From UBA2163 sp964575575 (lineage in GTDB: Bacteria > Patescibacteriota > Minisyncoccia > Phycocordibacterales > UBA2163), in assembly GCA_964575575.1 (NCBI GenBank), contig CAZNQQ010000005.1:1-39523 (forward strand): a stretch of 39,523 nucleotides of DNA. The letters run 5' to 3'. This document shows positions 1 to 7,974 of the stretch, piece by piece; position 1 is the first letter of the stretch, and each line of letters begins with the position of its first letter. The notes under the pieces were generated by a model that was given only the letters and a program-made list of their open reading frames with translations, ran no database searches and was not told the DNA's origin. The translations under genes and the position numbers were made by a program.

Positions 1-1413
1 TTCACCTGTGATGTTTAGGTCTGTTGTTTTGTCGATGTCAAAGATAACTGTTCGTGCTGAACCGCCGATAATGTCGGCTTTAACATAAATGTCAATAAGG
101 TTTCCTTTTCCAACTACGATTCCGTCACCCAATACTGAAGTGTAGAATTTACCGTCTGAAGAAACTGTTGTTGGGTACTCTGTACCATCAATCACAGTTA
201 CTACATTAGAAATGTCTGTGCTTCCGGCTGAACCTGTTTGGTTCCACCTTATGTTGTTGATTCGGATTTCTTCTGCTGAACCTGCTGTTACAGTAATACC
301 TGCAACTCGCACTCCTGTTGAACCAATCTCTTTTGATTGTGCTGAGTTTGGATCAAATGAAGAAATACCCATAGTCACTGTACCGATAGCAAGTGAAGCG
401 TTAATTGTTTGCGCTGTACCTGCGATTGGAAGTGAACCTGAGACAGTTGCTGACGTATTAACTCCTATAACTGAAAGTGTAGCAATTGTTCCGTCTCTTG
501 AAGAGTTGTCTGCTGCCATGTTTCCGGCAATTGTGAACACTTTTGATGTTCCTGCTGGAATTGTAACTTTCGCACCAACAGTTGCCTGATGGTTTGAATT
601 CAAAGTTTTTGATGTTCCTAGTTGTACGCCGTCTGAATCAAGAAGTACTATTCCTGAAAATACTGCGTCTGGTGCAAGACCAGTTCTTTCAACTGTTACA
701 TTATCCATAACAACGTCACCGTCTGAACCTGCTGTTACGATAAAGTTCGTAAACGGAACTCTAGCTGCTGAGTCAGGTGCAAGTGTTGCAGCTGGCTGTG
801 TGCCACCTACTACTGAAAGACCTGTTCCAGTTGCTGGAGTTGAAGGTGTGTCTGTTGGTGTTGTTGGTGTTGTTGGTGTTGAAGCTGTAGCACAAAGTGA
901 ATTTGCTTTTGCTCTTGATGAAGAACCAAAGTATCCAGTTCCTGCTGAAAGTCCAACTGGTGTTAGAACTTCAGAAGCATATTTGTTCTGGAATTTAACA
1001 ACAGCTGCTTTTGTAAGACCACCGAAGTAATCTGTTTCGCTTCCTGCTGAACCAACTCCTGATGAAGCGATCATTGTGTCGCTGTCAGAGTTCAAGAACT
1101 TCTGAAGAGCCATAACGTCTGCTCCTGAAGAACCTGAGTCAAGACTAACTGACCATGTGTATGGACATACGCTAGACGTTGACGGTGTTGATGGTACAGA
1201 AGGTGTACCGCCTGTCAAAGATGCTTGCACGTTAGCAATCGTCGTTGCGTCAGCCCCGAAAGACTGTAGCAATGAAATGATTGCGTCAACCTGACTTGTT
1301 GTCAGTGCCGCATTTGCTGGTGTTACTGATGCAAACATGAATCCGAAGATAAATGCTACTGCAATAACACCTATAGCTAATTTAGTAGCTATAGAACTAT
1401 TTGTAATACTCAT
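1..1413 (-). CDS. Secreted surface (S-layer-like) protein with peptidoglycan-binding domain, partial
   Basis: An open frame runs from ATG at 1413 to the window edge (471 codons, no stop), so the C-terminus is missing. Residues 1-36 are a signal peptide with a hydrophobic core and an ANA-A cleavage site. A peptidoglycan-binding-1-type domain follows at about residues 83-175, with the repeated pattern ADVMALQKFLN ... YFGGLTKAAVVKFQ and two flanking cysteines. Next come a Thr/Pro/Ser linker (TPTTPTTPTDTP) and beta-rich repeat-like modules rich in Gly, Ser, Thr and Val. Codon use is very restricted (TCA, ACA, GCA, GGT), as in a highly expressed gene. Parcubacteria encode many such surface proteins. 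I infer a cell-wall-attached surface or S-layer protein. No Shine-Dalgarno site precedes the ATG. Confidence 0.75.
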   Translation of the reverse strand, partial: MSITNSSIATKLAIGVIAVAFIFGFMFASVTPANAALTTSQVDAIISLLQSFGADATTIANVQASLTGGTPSVPSTPSTSSVCPYTWSVSLDSGSSGADVMALQKFLNSDSDTMIASSGVGSAGSETDYFGGLTKAAVVKFQNKYASEVLTPVGLSAGTGYFGSSSRAKANSLCATASTPTTPTTPTDTPSTPATGTGLSVVGGTQPAATLAPDSAARVPFTNFIVTAGSDGDVVMDNVTVERTGLAPDAVFSGIVLLDSDGVQLGTSKTLNSNHQATVGAKVTIPAGTSKVFTIAGNMAADNSSRDGTIATLSVIGVNTSATVSGSLPIAGTAQTINASLAIGTVTMGISSFDPNSAQSKEIGSTGVRVAGITVTAGSAEEIRINNIRWNQTGSAGSTDISNVVTVIDGTEYPTTVSSDGKFYTSVLGDGIVVGKGNLIDIYVKADIIGGSARTVIFDIDKTTDLNITGE

Positions 1414-1930
1414 AAGTTTATAATTTAAATTTAATTTAAGTTGTCTTTTAAATTTACTGTTAATTAATAAATTGTAAAAATAAAAAACATTGTACTACAC
1501 AAAACATTTTTATATTCGACAAAAAATATTTTGTGCATTGTGTTAATAATTTCTGATAGACACAAAGAAAAACTTTATGCATATCTACCATACTAATTTC
1601 AACAATCTTACTACACCTAGAATGTTCTTAATTGCATCGACGCAGAACATAAAAGATTAGTTGATGAATTTTAGACCGAATCTCAACCTTGTTGCATCCA
1701 TAACTGGACAATGTATTTCTGAAACTTTTTCTATTTATTAAATTGTCAATGAGCGCTCTGTTCCCCCATTTCTAACGCCTTATTACCCCTTTATCTGAAA
1801 CCGCTATTATGCACGATTTCAAGCCAAAATGCAAGCGGAAAAGTCCTAGCAATAATTATATAATACAAGCGGTATAATAACCAATATTTACAAGCTCTAA
1901 AGTGTGGATAACTCCTTAAGTAATAGCTAT
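1414..1930. other. 517-bp gene-free region upstream of the surface protein
   Basis: I see no convincing ORF or known RNA here. The 3' half (1414-1560) is extremely AT-rich and probably carries the surface-protein promoter; TACAAT hexamers on the minus strand occur at 1489-1494 and 1471-1476. An inverted repeat, ATGTTCT-N15-AGAACAT, lies at 1622-1650. A good-looking leftward promoter sits at 1806-1834 and would give either a leader of about 385 nt for the surface protein or an independent small RNA. Confidence 0.5.
1806..1834 (-). promoter_or_regulatory. Candidate sigma-70-type promoter reading toward the surface-protein gene
   Basis: On the minus strand TTGCAT (1834-1829) and CATAAT (1811-1806) are separated by exactly 17 nt. 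Transcription would start near 1799, inside the 517-bp gap. This is a sequence match only. Confidence 0.35.
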
Positions 1931-2749
1931 TTAAGCTAAGCTATATGTACTCCATCTTCTCTCCCCCTCTTTTTTTAATATACCTTCATTTACTAACGAT
2001 AATAGTTCTCTTTGTAAGGTTTTTGAACTACAACCTTGTATTTCATTTATTACGTCCTTTACAGTGACGGATGGTTTGTCTTGTAACAACTCAAGTATAG
2101 TATTTCTCCTGTTGTTGTGCCGTATATCAGCAGTTTTTGGATGAATAGCATCTTTTGGTTTTATAATAGAATCTGAAGTGTCTTTTATAGGGATTTGTTT
2201 TTCTTTTTTTGTCTTATAGATTTTCTGCGTATGTTTTGTGTCCTTTATACTACTTTGCTTAAGGACACGTGTTTCGTATAGGTTAGGCACATCAAAAAAT
2301 TCTTTCGGTAACCGTACATTGTCAGGAGCAATATCTTCTCTTTTTGTTTTTATAAGTATACCTAGATCAATATACTCACGTTCTAATACTGAAAAATTCA
2401 TCTCGGATATGTGTCTAGATACACGAGCTATTTCAAGGAGAGATACGATTTCTGTAATACCAGATAGTAGTGTATCTGAAGAAACGTGTTCAACTTTTGC
2501 ATCTACATCTTTCTTAAGAGCGTTATGATTTGTTAAGGACATCTTCTGTAACTGCATAACCTCAGAGAAGATGTTTATAGATTTCTCTCGTAACAAACTT
2601 CTTAGGACCTCCTTATTATCTATCAGATTAGTAACAACATATAGAGCCGAGGCAAGCTTTTCAGCTTTTTTATATAAATAAATATAAAGATGGTTTCCCT
2701 CAAAGAAGTCGTCTTTATTAGTATTGTTACTTACTGGTTTTTCTTGCAT
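1931..2749 (-). CDS. Winged-helix (DeoR-like) DNA-binding protein, probable autoregulator
   Basis: This is a 272-residue protein. The N-terminal two thirds are helical and charged with no recognised domain (residues 20-130 look like a helical bundle). A Lys-rich linker at about 165-205 leads to a C-terminal helix-turn-helix/winged-helix at about 212-272 (ILELLQDKPSVTVKDVINEI, then SKTLQRELLSLVNEGILKKEG, then a wing). This pattern matches DeoR/MarR-like winged helices that choose promoters. The gene diverges from ftsK across 158 bp that hold a promoter overlapped by a 20-nt palindrome and three identical 11-mers. Autoregulation, and perhaps control of ftsK-recA, is inferred. I do not recognise a named family. 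Confidence 0.6.
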   Translation of the reverse strand: MQEKPVSNNTNKDDFFEGNHLYIYLYKKAEKLASALYVVTNLIDNKEVLRSLLREKSINIFSEVMQLQKMSLTNHNALKKDVDAKVEHVSSDTLLSGITEIVSLLEIARVSRHISEMNFSVLEREYIDLGILIKTKREDIAPDNVRLPKEFFDVPNLYETRVLKQSSIKDTKHTQKIYKTKKEKQIPIKDTSDSIIKPKDAIHPKTADIRHNNRRNTILELLQDKPSVTVKDVINEIQGCSSKTLQRELLSLVNEGILKKEGERRWSTYSLA

Positions 2750-2756
2750 ATTAATA

Positions 2757-2810
2757 TGTCTTTTATAGCGTGTCTTTTATAAATATTTCTTAGTTAGGAT
2801 GTCTTTTATA
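2757..2810. repeat. Three direct copies of TGTCTTTTATA upstream of the winged-helix gene
   Basis: Identical 11-mers lie at 2757-2767, 2771-2781 and 2800-2810. A near-complete inverted copy (TATAAAAG then CA) lies at 2863-2872. All fall between the promoter and the start codon of the winged-helix gene, so they may be operator sites or repeated elements of the leader RNA. Confidence 0.6.
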
Positions 2811-2840
2811 AAAATTTTCAAACTAATCTCATATTTGATA

Positions 2841-2874
2841 TGTCCATTATATAACGGACACATATAAAAGCAAC
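2841..2874 (-). promoter_or_regulatory. Promoter of the winged-helix gene overlapped by a TGTCC/GGACA palindrome
   Basis: On the minus strand TTGCTT (2874-2869) and TATAAT (2851-2846) are 17 nt apart. The sequence TGTCCATTATATAACGGACA (2841-2860) is an interrupted palindrome covering the -10 box. Its TGTC half matches the start of the nearby TGTCTTTTATA repeats, which suggests one protein recognises all sites. Confidence 0.5.
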
Positions 2875-2907
2875 TTTGCTTCTCAAATATGTTATTATTT
2901 TCTTATC

Positions 2908-5196
2908 ATGTTCAAATTTTTAAATGAGAAAAATACAAAAAATAAAAAGAGGAAAGGTAAAGTAGATGACGACCAAGGAGGGTTGTTTGAAAACCTAAAA
3001 CAAGAAACTGTTCAGGGTATATATGCAATAATATTTTTTATACTTGGCGTGTTTTTAATCCTAGCTGCATTTGAAGGTGCAGGTGTGATCGGCAACACAA
3101 CATATAAACTATTGTCTTCACTGTTTGGAATAGGATATTTTATAATTCCTGTTTTGTTTTTCCTCATGTCTGCATCATACATTCGATATCTTAGCAGTTC
3201 GTTTGGTGTACTAAAAAAGATAAGCGCCGTTGTCTTCTTCTTAGCTGGTATAGGTCTCGTTGACGCAACAGTAAACGGTAAGGGTGGGCTGTTAGGTGGA
3301 GCAATCGCATCACCTCTAATAGGGCTTGTTGATATATTTGTAGCACTTCTTATTCTTTGGGGTCTTGTGATCGCATCTCTTTTGATACTACTTGATGCCA
3401 AACTACCTCCACTATCCTTCTTTACTAATATGTTCAAAAAGCCTGACCCAGACGATGAAGAAGAAGGATACGACGAATACGAAGAAGAGGAAGATGAGGA
3501 ATACGAAGAAAGTGAAGAAGAAGAGAGTGATGAAGAGGAAGACGAAGAGTATGAGGACGAAGAAGAGGAAGATGAAGAGGAGGAGGAAGCTAATCCCAAA
3601 ATGGTTGGTCTTGGATCAAAAAAGTCTGGTCAAGACGTCATACATATGAAACATGTCCATGTAGGCTCTTACACACCTCCCCCACTCTCTATACTTGAAA
3701 AAGATAAGGGTAAACCAGGTGTTGGCGACATAAAAGCAAATGCAAATATTATAAAAAGGACTCTGCAAAACTTCGGTGTTGATGTACAAGTAGATGAGAT
3801 TTCAATAGGTCCATCTGTCACACGTTACGCTCTTAAACCTGCTGAAGGTGTAAGGCTTTCAAAGATACTTGGACTTCAAAACAACCTGGAGCTAGCTTTG
3901 GCTGCCCACCCTGTAAGGATAGAAGCACCTATCCCTGGACGCTCACTCGTAGGAGTTGAAGTGCCGAACACCGCCAAAACAACAGTTGGTCTCTCTACCC
4001 TACTCTCCTCTTCTGAGTTCCAAACTTCAGAGAAACCTCTTCTGGTATCACTCGGTAAAGACATAACAGGCAAATCGCATTTTGGAAATTTAGCAAAAAT
4101 GCCACACGTGCTTATAGCAGGTGCTACAGGATCTGGAAAATCTGTTACTGTGCATACACTGATTACATCATTGCTGTTTAAAAACTCTGCGCAACAGCTT
4201 AGGTTCATAATGATTGATCCTAAACGAGTGGAGCTCACGCTTTACAACAGCATCCCTCACCTACTCACCCCTGTAATAACAGACCCTAAAAAGGCTATTT
4301 TGGCACTAAAGTGGGCTGCAAAAGAGATGGATAGACGATATGAAATACTTGAAAAAAACTCTGTAAGAGATATAGAGTCGTACCATAAGCATCTTGAAGA
4401 ATTAGACGAAGCCGAGCAAGGTGACGAATACGAAGAGGAGGAAGATGAAGAGATGGAAGCAATGCCGTACATTGCAATAGTAATAGATGAACTTGCTGAC
4501 ATTATGCAAATGTACCCGCGTGAACTAGAGTCAGTTATAGTGCGTCTTGCACAAATGAGCCGTGCTGTTGGGATCCACCTAACACTCTCAACACAACGAC
4601 CATCTGTAAACGTCATTACAGGACTCATTAAAGCAAACATACCTACAAGAATAGCGCTTCAAGTAGCGTCACAGATTGATTCACGAACAATCCTAGATGC
4701 AGCTGGGGCTGAAAAACTTCTTGGTTCTGGTGATATGCTCTACCTTTCTGGAGAGATGTCTAAGCCAAAACGACTACAAGCTGCATTTATATCAGAGGCA
4801 GAAGTAAAAAAGGTAGTAAAGTATTTAGTTAAAAATTATAGCGACGACATACATCCAGAGATCGATCTGTCTGTAAATGGTGTAAAAAATACAAACAACA
4901 GCGCTGTCTTTGAAGCAATTCTTGATGATGAAGATGAGGAAGAAGACGAACTATACGCAGAAGCAAAAGAGACTGTAATAGCTGCTGGTAAAGCATCTAC
5001 ATCTTACCTTCAAAGAAAACTGCGAATAGGTTACGCACGTGCCGCAAGACTTATGGATATATTAGAAGAAAGAGGAGTTATAGGCCCTGCAGATGGTTCA
5101 AAGCCACGAGAAGTACTTGAAGGATTAGACGAAGCAGGTGAAGAATACGAAGAGGAAGAAGAACAAGAAGAAAACGAATATGAGGATGAGGATTAG
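2908..5196 (+). CDS. ftsK: DNA translocase FtsK/SpoIIIE
   Basis: This septal DNA pump moves chromosome termini during division. The 762-residue protein has four membrane segments in residues 33-165 and an extremely acidic linker at about 180-229. The RecA-like motor has Walker A GATGSGKS near residue 405 and Walker B IAIVIDELAD near 522, followed by STQRPSVNVITG and IPTRIALQVASQIDSRTILD. The C-terminal winged-helix gamma domain (YLQRKLRIGYARAARLMDIL) sits at about 690-735. Unusually, a second acidic stretch interrupts the motor between Walker A and B (about 497-513), and further Glu/Asp-rich stretches precede gamma and form the tail. No Shine-Dalgarno site is present; a TATTAT lies 9 nt before the ATG. 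It is followed without a gap by a small membrane protein and recA. Confidence 0.95.
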   Translation: MFKFLNEKNTKNKKRKGKVDDDQGGLFENLKQETVQGIYAIIFFILGVFLILAAFEGAGVIGNTTYKLLSSLFGIGYFIIPVLFFLMSASYIRYLSSSFGVLKKISAVVFFLAGIGLVDATVNGKGGLLGGAIASPLIGLVDIFVALLILWGLVIASLLILLDAKLPPLSFFTNMFKKPDPDDEEEGYDEYEEEEDEEYEESEEEESDEEEDEEYEDEEEEDEEEEEANPKMVGLGSKKSGQDVIHMKHVHVGSYTPPPLSILEKDKGKPGVGDIKANANIIKRTLQNFGVDVQVDEISIGPSVTRYALKPAEGVRLSKILGLQNNLELALAAHPVRIEAPIPGRSLVGVEVPNTAKTTVGLSTLLSSSEFQTSEKPLLVSLGKDITGKSHFGNLAKMPHVLIAGATGSGKSVTVHTLITSLLFKNSAQQLRFIMIDPKRVELTLYNSIPHLLTPVITDPKKAILALKWAAKEMDRRYEILEKNSVRDIESYHKHLEELDEAEQGDEYEEEEDEEMEAMPYIAIVIDELADIMQMYPRELESVIVRLAQMSRAVGIHLTLSTQRPSVNVITGLIKANIPTRIALQVASQIDSRTILDAAGAEKLLGSGDMLYLSGEMSKPKRLQAAFISEAEVKKVVKYLVKNYSDDIHPEIDLSVNGVKNTNNSAVFEAILDDEDEEEDELYAEAKETVIAAGKASTSYLQRKLRIGYARAARLMDILEERGVIGPADGSKPREVLEGLDEAGEEYEEEEEQEENEYEDED

Positions 5197-5548
5197 AATT
5201 TTAAATAAAAGTTTAAGTTTTTATATAAAGTTCACATTGATTACCCTCTTTGTAATTATCATATTTGGCTACGCTTTCTTTCAAGCAAAGAATATCGTCT
5301 TAGGTCCTGTTGTAGAGATTACGCAACCCATAAACGGCTCTTCTTTGGAAAGTTCACTTATTGATGTAAGAGGGTTTGCGAAGAACATTTCTCACATTAG
5401 TATGAACGGCAGACAAATATTTACCGACGACAAAGGCTTGTTTAGTGAAAAATTGCTCCTGTCTTATGGGTATAATATAATAACTATAAAGGCACAGGAT
5501 AGATTTGATCGAGAAATAGAAAAAAAATTAGAATTAATATATAAATAA
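5180..5548 (+). CDS. Single-pass membrane protein with Ig-like (glucodextranase B-like) domain
   Basis: I place the start at ATG 5180 (5186 is also possible) rather than at 5138, because the longer frame lies wholly inside the ftsK tail. This gives about 122 residues that overlap the ftsK stop by 17 nt. A hydrophobic segment (residues 14-35, FTLITLFVIIIFGYAFF) is followed by one beta-sandwich module beginning VEITQPINGS, with the pattern IDVRGFAKNISHISMNGR ... YGYNIITIKAQD. This resembles the extracellular Ig-like domain in glucodextranases and many Patescibacteria surface proteins. It lies between ftsK and recA, one nucleotide before recA. Function is unknown; the extracytoplasmic location is inferred. 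Confidence 0.65.
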   Translation: MRMRIRILNKSLSFYIKFTLITLFVIIIFGYAFFQAKNIVLGPVVEITQPINGSSLESSLIDVRGFAKNISHISMNGRQIFTDDKGLFSEKLLLSYGYNIITIKAQDRFDREIEKKLELIYK

Positions 5549-5549
5549 T

Positions 5550-6569
5550 ATGGCAAAAGCAAAAGCATTGTCTGCGACTAAGCAGACAAAATCTAAGGGT
5601 TCAAGTATTGACGACACAATAAAAGAAATAAAAACAAAATTTGGCGATGAATCTATCATGAAGCTTGGCGAGCGACCCAAGGTAGATGTAGATGCGATTC
5701 CGACTGGTTCAATCGGTCTTGATTGGGCGCTTGGTATCGGTGGCCTTCCCCGCGGCAGGATAATAGAAATATTTGGACCGGAGTCTTCTGGTAAGACAAC
5801 TCTGGCATTACACGTAATAGCAGAGGCACAGAAAAAGGGTGGTGTGTGTGCATTCATAGATGCAGAACATGCAATGGACCCAGTGTATGCCAAAAAACTT
5901 GGTGTCAAAACAGAAGAGCTTCTACTCTCACAACCTGACACAGGAGAACAGTCTCTTGAGATCACAGAATCGCTTGTACGTTCAGGCAAACTCGATGTAA
6001 TAGTCGTAGACTCTGTCGCAGCGCTTACTCCTAAAGACGAAATAGAAGGTGACATGGGTGCGCACCACGTAGGTAAACAAGCGCGACTTATGTCACAAGC
6101 TTTAAGAAAACTTACTGCCATCGTTGCCAAATCAAAAACAGTTGTGATCTTCATAAACCAAATCAGAATGCAGATCGGTGTAATGTTTGGCAACCCTGAA
6201 ACAACTCCAGGTGGTAAAGCGCTTAAGTTCTACACATCAGTACGAATAGACATAAGAAGGATTGCGCAGATCAAAAAAGCAGATGAGGTAATGGGAGGGC
6301 GTGTGCGTGTGAAGGTTGTAAAGAACAAAGTCGCAGCGCCTTTCAAGGTAAGCGAGTTTGACCTAATGTACAACGAAGGCATATCAAGAGAGGGTGAGCT
6401 TCTAGCACTTGGCGAAAAGTACGACATAGTACAAAAGTCCGGTGCATCTTACTCATTTGGTGAAGAAAAGCTAGGTCGCGGATACGACGCAACAAGAAAC
6501 TACCTCAAAGAAAACAAAAAAATCGCAGACAAAATCCTCAAAGAAATTAGAAAAAAATTAGCAGAATAG
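5550..6569 (+). CDS. recA: Recombinase RecA
   Basis: RecA is the DNA strand-exchange ATPase of homologous recombination and SOS signalling. The 339-residue length is normal. Walker A is GPESSGKT at residues 76-83. The catalytic region FIDAEHAMDP, Walker B LDVIVVDSVAALTP and the loop L2 region INQIRMQIGVMFGNPETTPGG are all present, as is the C-terminal lobe. A Lys-rich N-terminal tail of about 18 residues precedes the core. It starts 2 nt after the preceding stop, so it is translated from the ftsK operon, and is followed by a strong terminator. No LexA-type box is obvious upstream. ssb and recO lie elsewhere in the window. Confidence 0.98.
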   Translation: MAKAKALSATKQTKSKGSSIDDTIKEIKTKFGDESIMKLGERPKVDVDAIPTGSIGLDWALGIGGLPRGRIIEIFGPESSGKTTLALHVIAEAQKKGGVCAFIDAEHAMDPVYAKKLGVKTEELLLSQPDTGEQSLEITESLVRSGKLDVIVVDSVAALTPKDEIEGDMGAHHVGKQARLMSQALRKLTAIVAKSKTVVIFINQIRMQIGVMFGNPETTPGGKALKFYTSVRIDIRRIAQIKKADEVMGGRVRVKVVKNKVAAPFKVSEFDLMYNEGISREGELLALGEKYDIVQKSGASYSFGEEKLGRGYDATRNYLKENKKIADKILKEIRKKLAE

Positions 6570-6574
6570 ACAAA

Positions 6575-6614
6575 CAAAAAACCCGCGAGTCCTGAAGGAC
6601 TCGCGGGTTTTTTG
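6575..6614. terminator. Bidirectional intrinsic terminator after recA
   Basis: A perfect 18-bp stem (6575-6592 with 6597-6614) has a TGAA tetraloop. The core is CCCGCGAGTCC, flanked by A6 and T6, so it can act on both strands and also ends the leftward membrane-protein gene. Confidence 0.95.
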
Positions 6615-6636
6615 TTGAAATTAATATACCAGAATT

Positions 6637-6987
6637 TTAATGAGTACTTTGTACTGAATTATGATTATGCTTTATCATATCTTCAAAGATGTTTTTTATA
6701 GCATCGCGCATTACCCATGCTACAAGTGCCACAACACCAAACACTATAAACTGCACAGCGAGATCAGTATTTAAAGCAGCATTTGTCATAAAAGTATACA
6801 ATCCAGACAAATTATTAAAATCTGGCATATTGTTTGCAACCGCCTCTACGTGTACAAATATCTTTATACCGTATAGAAGTGCAAGAGTTGCATATACTTT
6901 AAGTGCAGCCTTGCTTAATACTTTACCAAGTACATAAAGCGCATACACTCTCCTCATTATTCTCTTCTTAAGCTGTGAATGATTCAT
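6637..6987 (-). CDS. Small two-TM membrane protein downstream of the sigma factor
   Basis: This is a 116-residue protein of no family I recognise. A basic N-terminus (MNHSQLKKRIMRRVYALYV) precedes a hydrophobic segment at about 28-48. A second, stronger one (VQFIVFGVVALVAWVM) lies at about 78-94, and the tail is His/Asn-rich. It starts 42 nt after the stop of the ECF-type sigma gene on the same strand and ends at the recA terminator, so the two genes are probably cotranscribed. A membrane protein paired with an ECF sigma factor is often its anti-sigma factor, but no known anti-sigma motif (such as the zinc HxxxCxxC) is seen, so that role is only a possibility. Confidence 0.55.
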   Translation of the reverse strand: MNHSQLKKRIMRRVYALYVLGKVLSKAALKVYATLALLYGIKIFVHVEAVANNMPDFNNLSGLYTFMTNAALNTDLAVQFIVFGVVALVAWVMRDAIKNIFEDMIKHNHNSVQSTH

Positions 6988-7029
6988 ATTAATAAATAAA
7001 CTTAAACTTATGTATCTAGTACAACTCTC

Positions 7030-7626
7030 TTAAGCCCCAATGGTTACATTTATCTTTTTAAACTCTTTTTTAGCCCTATGTACCCTTGTTTTTATGGCTC
7101 CTACAGACACACCTTCCATCTTTGCTATTTCTTCTTGCGGTCTTCCTTCTATAAAATGAAGTTTAAGTACCCTACCTAGATGCTCGGGCATACGAGACAA
7201 AACAGAAGTAATATAATCTTCGGTCTCCCCTTTCTCAAACTGTTGTGTCTTAGTGTCTGCCATTACCTCATACCACTCTGGGTCAGGGTTAAACACCGCA
7301 CCTCTGTGCTTCTTCATCTTCTGATAACGTGTAAAAGCAGTGTTAAGAAGTATCTTATACCCCCACGACTTGAACGACGCACCCTCTTGTACTTGGAATT
7401 TATCTGCGTATCTATATATTTTAGTAAAAGCTTCTTGCACTATGTCTTCTGCGTCTTCACGACTGCCCAACACAGACTGCGCTTTACGCAAAAAAGCATC
7501 CTGATATCTATCAAGTAAAATACCAAAAAGGTATGGATGATTTATAGACAACGCCAAAATTTCTTCGTCGCTTTTATCCATATAATCTTCTTTTCCGCCA
7601 GCTGGCGGATTATCGTTTAGAAACAT
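7030..7626 (-). CDS. ECF-type RNA polymerase sigma factor
   Basis: This is a 198-residue sigma-70-family protein with only regions 2 and 4. Region 2 (about 40-95) has the pattern DAEDIVQEAFTKIYRYADKF. Region 4 (about 140-195) has MPEHLGRVLKLHFIEGRPQEEIAKMEGVSVG in part, ending with the recognition helix AIKTRVHRAKKEF. The first ATG (7626) includes an NPPAGG element in the N-terminus; ATG 7581 (MDKSDEEILAL) is an equally good start, which would put that palindrome in the leader. A TTGTACAGTA motif lies just upstream (7633-7642, minus). It probably redirects RNA polymerase to a stress or envelope regulon; the target promoters are unknown. Confidence 0.85.
   Translation of the reverse strand: MFLNDNPPAGGKEDYMDKSDEEILALSINHPYLFGILLDRYQDAFLRKAQSVLGSREDAEDIVQEAFTKIYRYADKFQVQEGASFKSWGYKILLNTAFTRYQKMKKHRGAVFNPDPEWYEVMADTKTQQFEKGETEDYITSVLSRMPEHLGRVLKLHFIEGRPQEEIAKMEGVSVGAIKTRVHRAKKEFKKINVTIGA
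7594..7611. repeat. NPPAGG palindromic element, sigma-factor copy
   Basis: TCCGCCAGCTGGCGGATT contains the 14-nt perfect palindrome CCGCCAGCTGGCGG. It encodes NPPAGG in the sigma-factor frame or lies in its leader. Confidence 0.75.
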
Positions 7627-7755
7627 TAAATGTACTGTACAACATGCAGTGCATTTTGTCCACCTATTAAAACCGACCTCTCTATTTTTTAAAACGTCTA
7701 AGATATTCGAAAGTTACGATGAACTTTAATATAAAGATATAATGTTGTGAGATAT

Positions 7756-7953
7756 TTACTGTATAGTAAAAGGAAGTAGCGCCATAAATCTAGCTCTTTT
7801 GATAGCTGTGGCAAGTTTTCGCTGTTCTCTAGCAGTTGCACCTGTATTCATACGCTGTGTTATACGTCCGTGAGTTTTTAGGAAATTCTTAAGAAGCTCT
7901 ACATCTTTGTAGTCTACGTGTTTTATATTATTTTTTGTAAAAAAGTTTTGCAT
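7756..7953 (-). CDS. rpsR: 30S ribosomal protein bS18
   Basis: The 65-residue protein has the bS18 signature: KHVDYKDVELLKNFLKTHGRI, then TGATAREQRKLATAIKRARFMALLPF. It binds the platform of the small subunit beside bS6. It is the third gene of rpsF-ssb-rpsR, the classic bacterial order, 21 nt after ssb. It has no Shine-Dalgarno site; the gap is AT-rich. Confidence 0.97.
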   Translation of the reverse strand: MQNFFTKNNIKHVDYKDVELLKNFLKTHGRITQRMNTGATAREQRKLATAIKRARFMALLPFTIQ

Positions 7954-7974
7954 CTTTAAAATTATTATTGATAT

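Noticed and set aside
212..1030. Plus-strand ORFs at 212-589 and 800-1030
   Set aside because: They lie antisense inside the surface-protein frame and mirror its repetitive codons. Neither shows a domain or a ribosome-binding site.
1622..1650. Inverted repeat ATGTTCT-N15-AGAACAT as a LexA box
   Set aside because: The spacing is wrong for known LexA sites and the nearest gene is not an SOS gene.
3012..3599. Ser-rich minus-strand ORF opposite ftsK
   Set aside because: It is the complement of the acidic GAA/GAG-rich linker of FtsK, which always reads as TTC/CTC (Ser-rich) on the other strand.
7731..7743. TATAAT on the plus strand at 7738-7743 as a promoter
   Set aside because: No plus-strand gene follows, and there is no -35 box at the right spacing.
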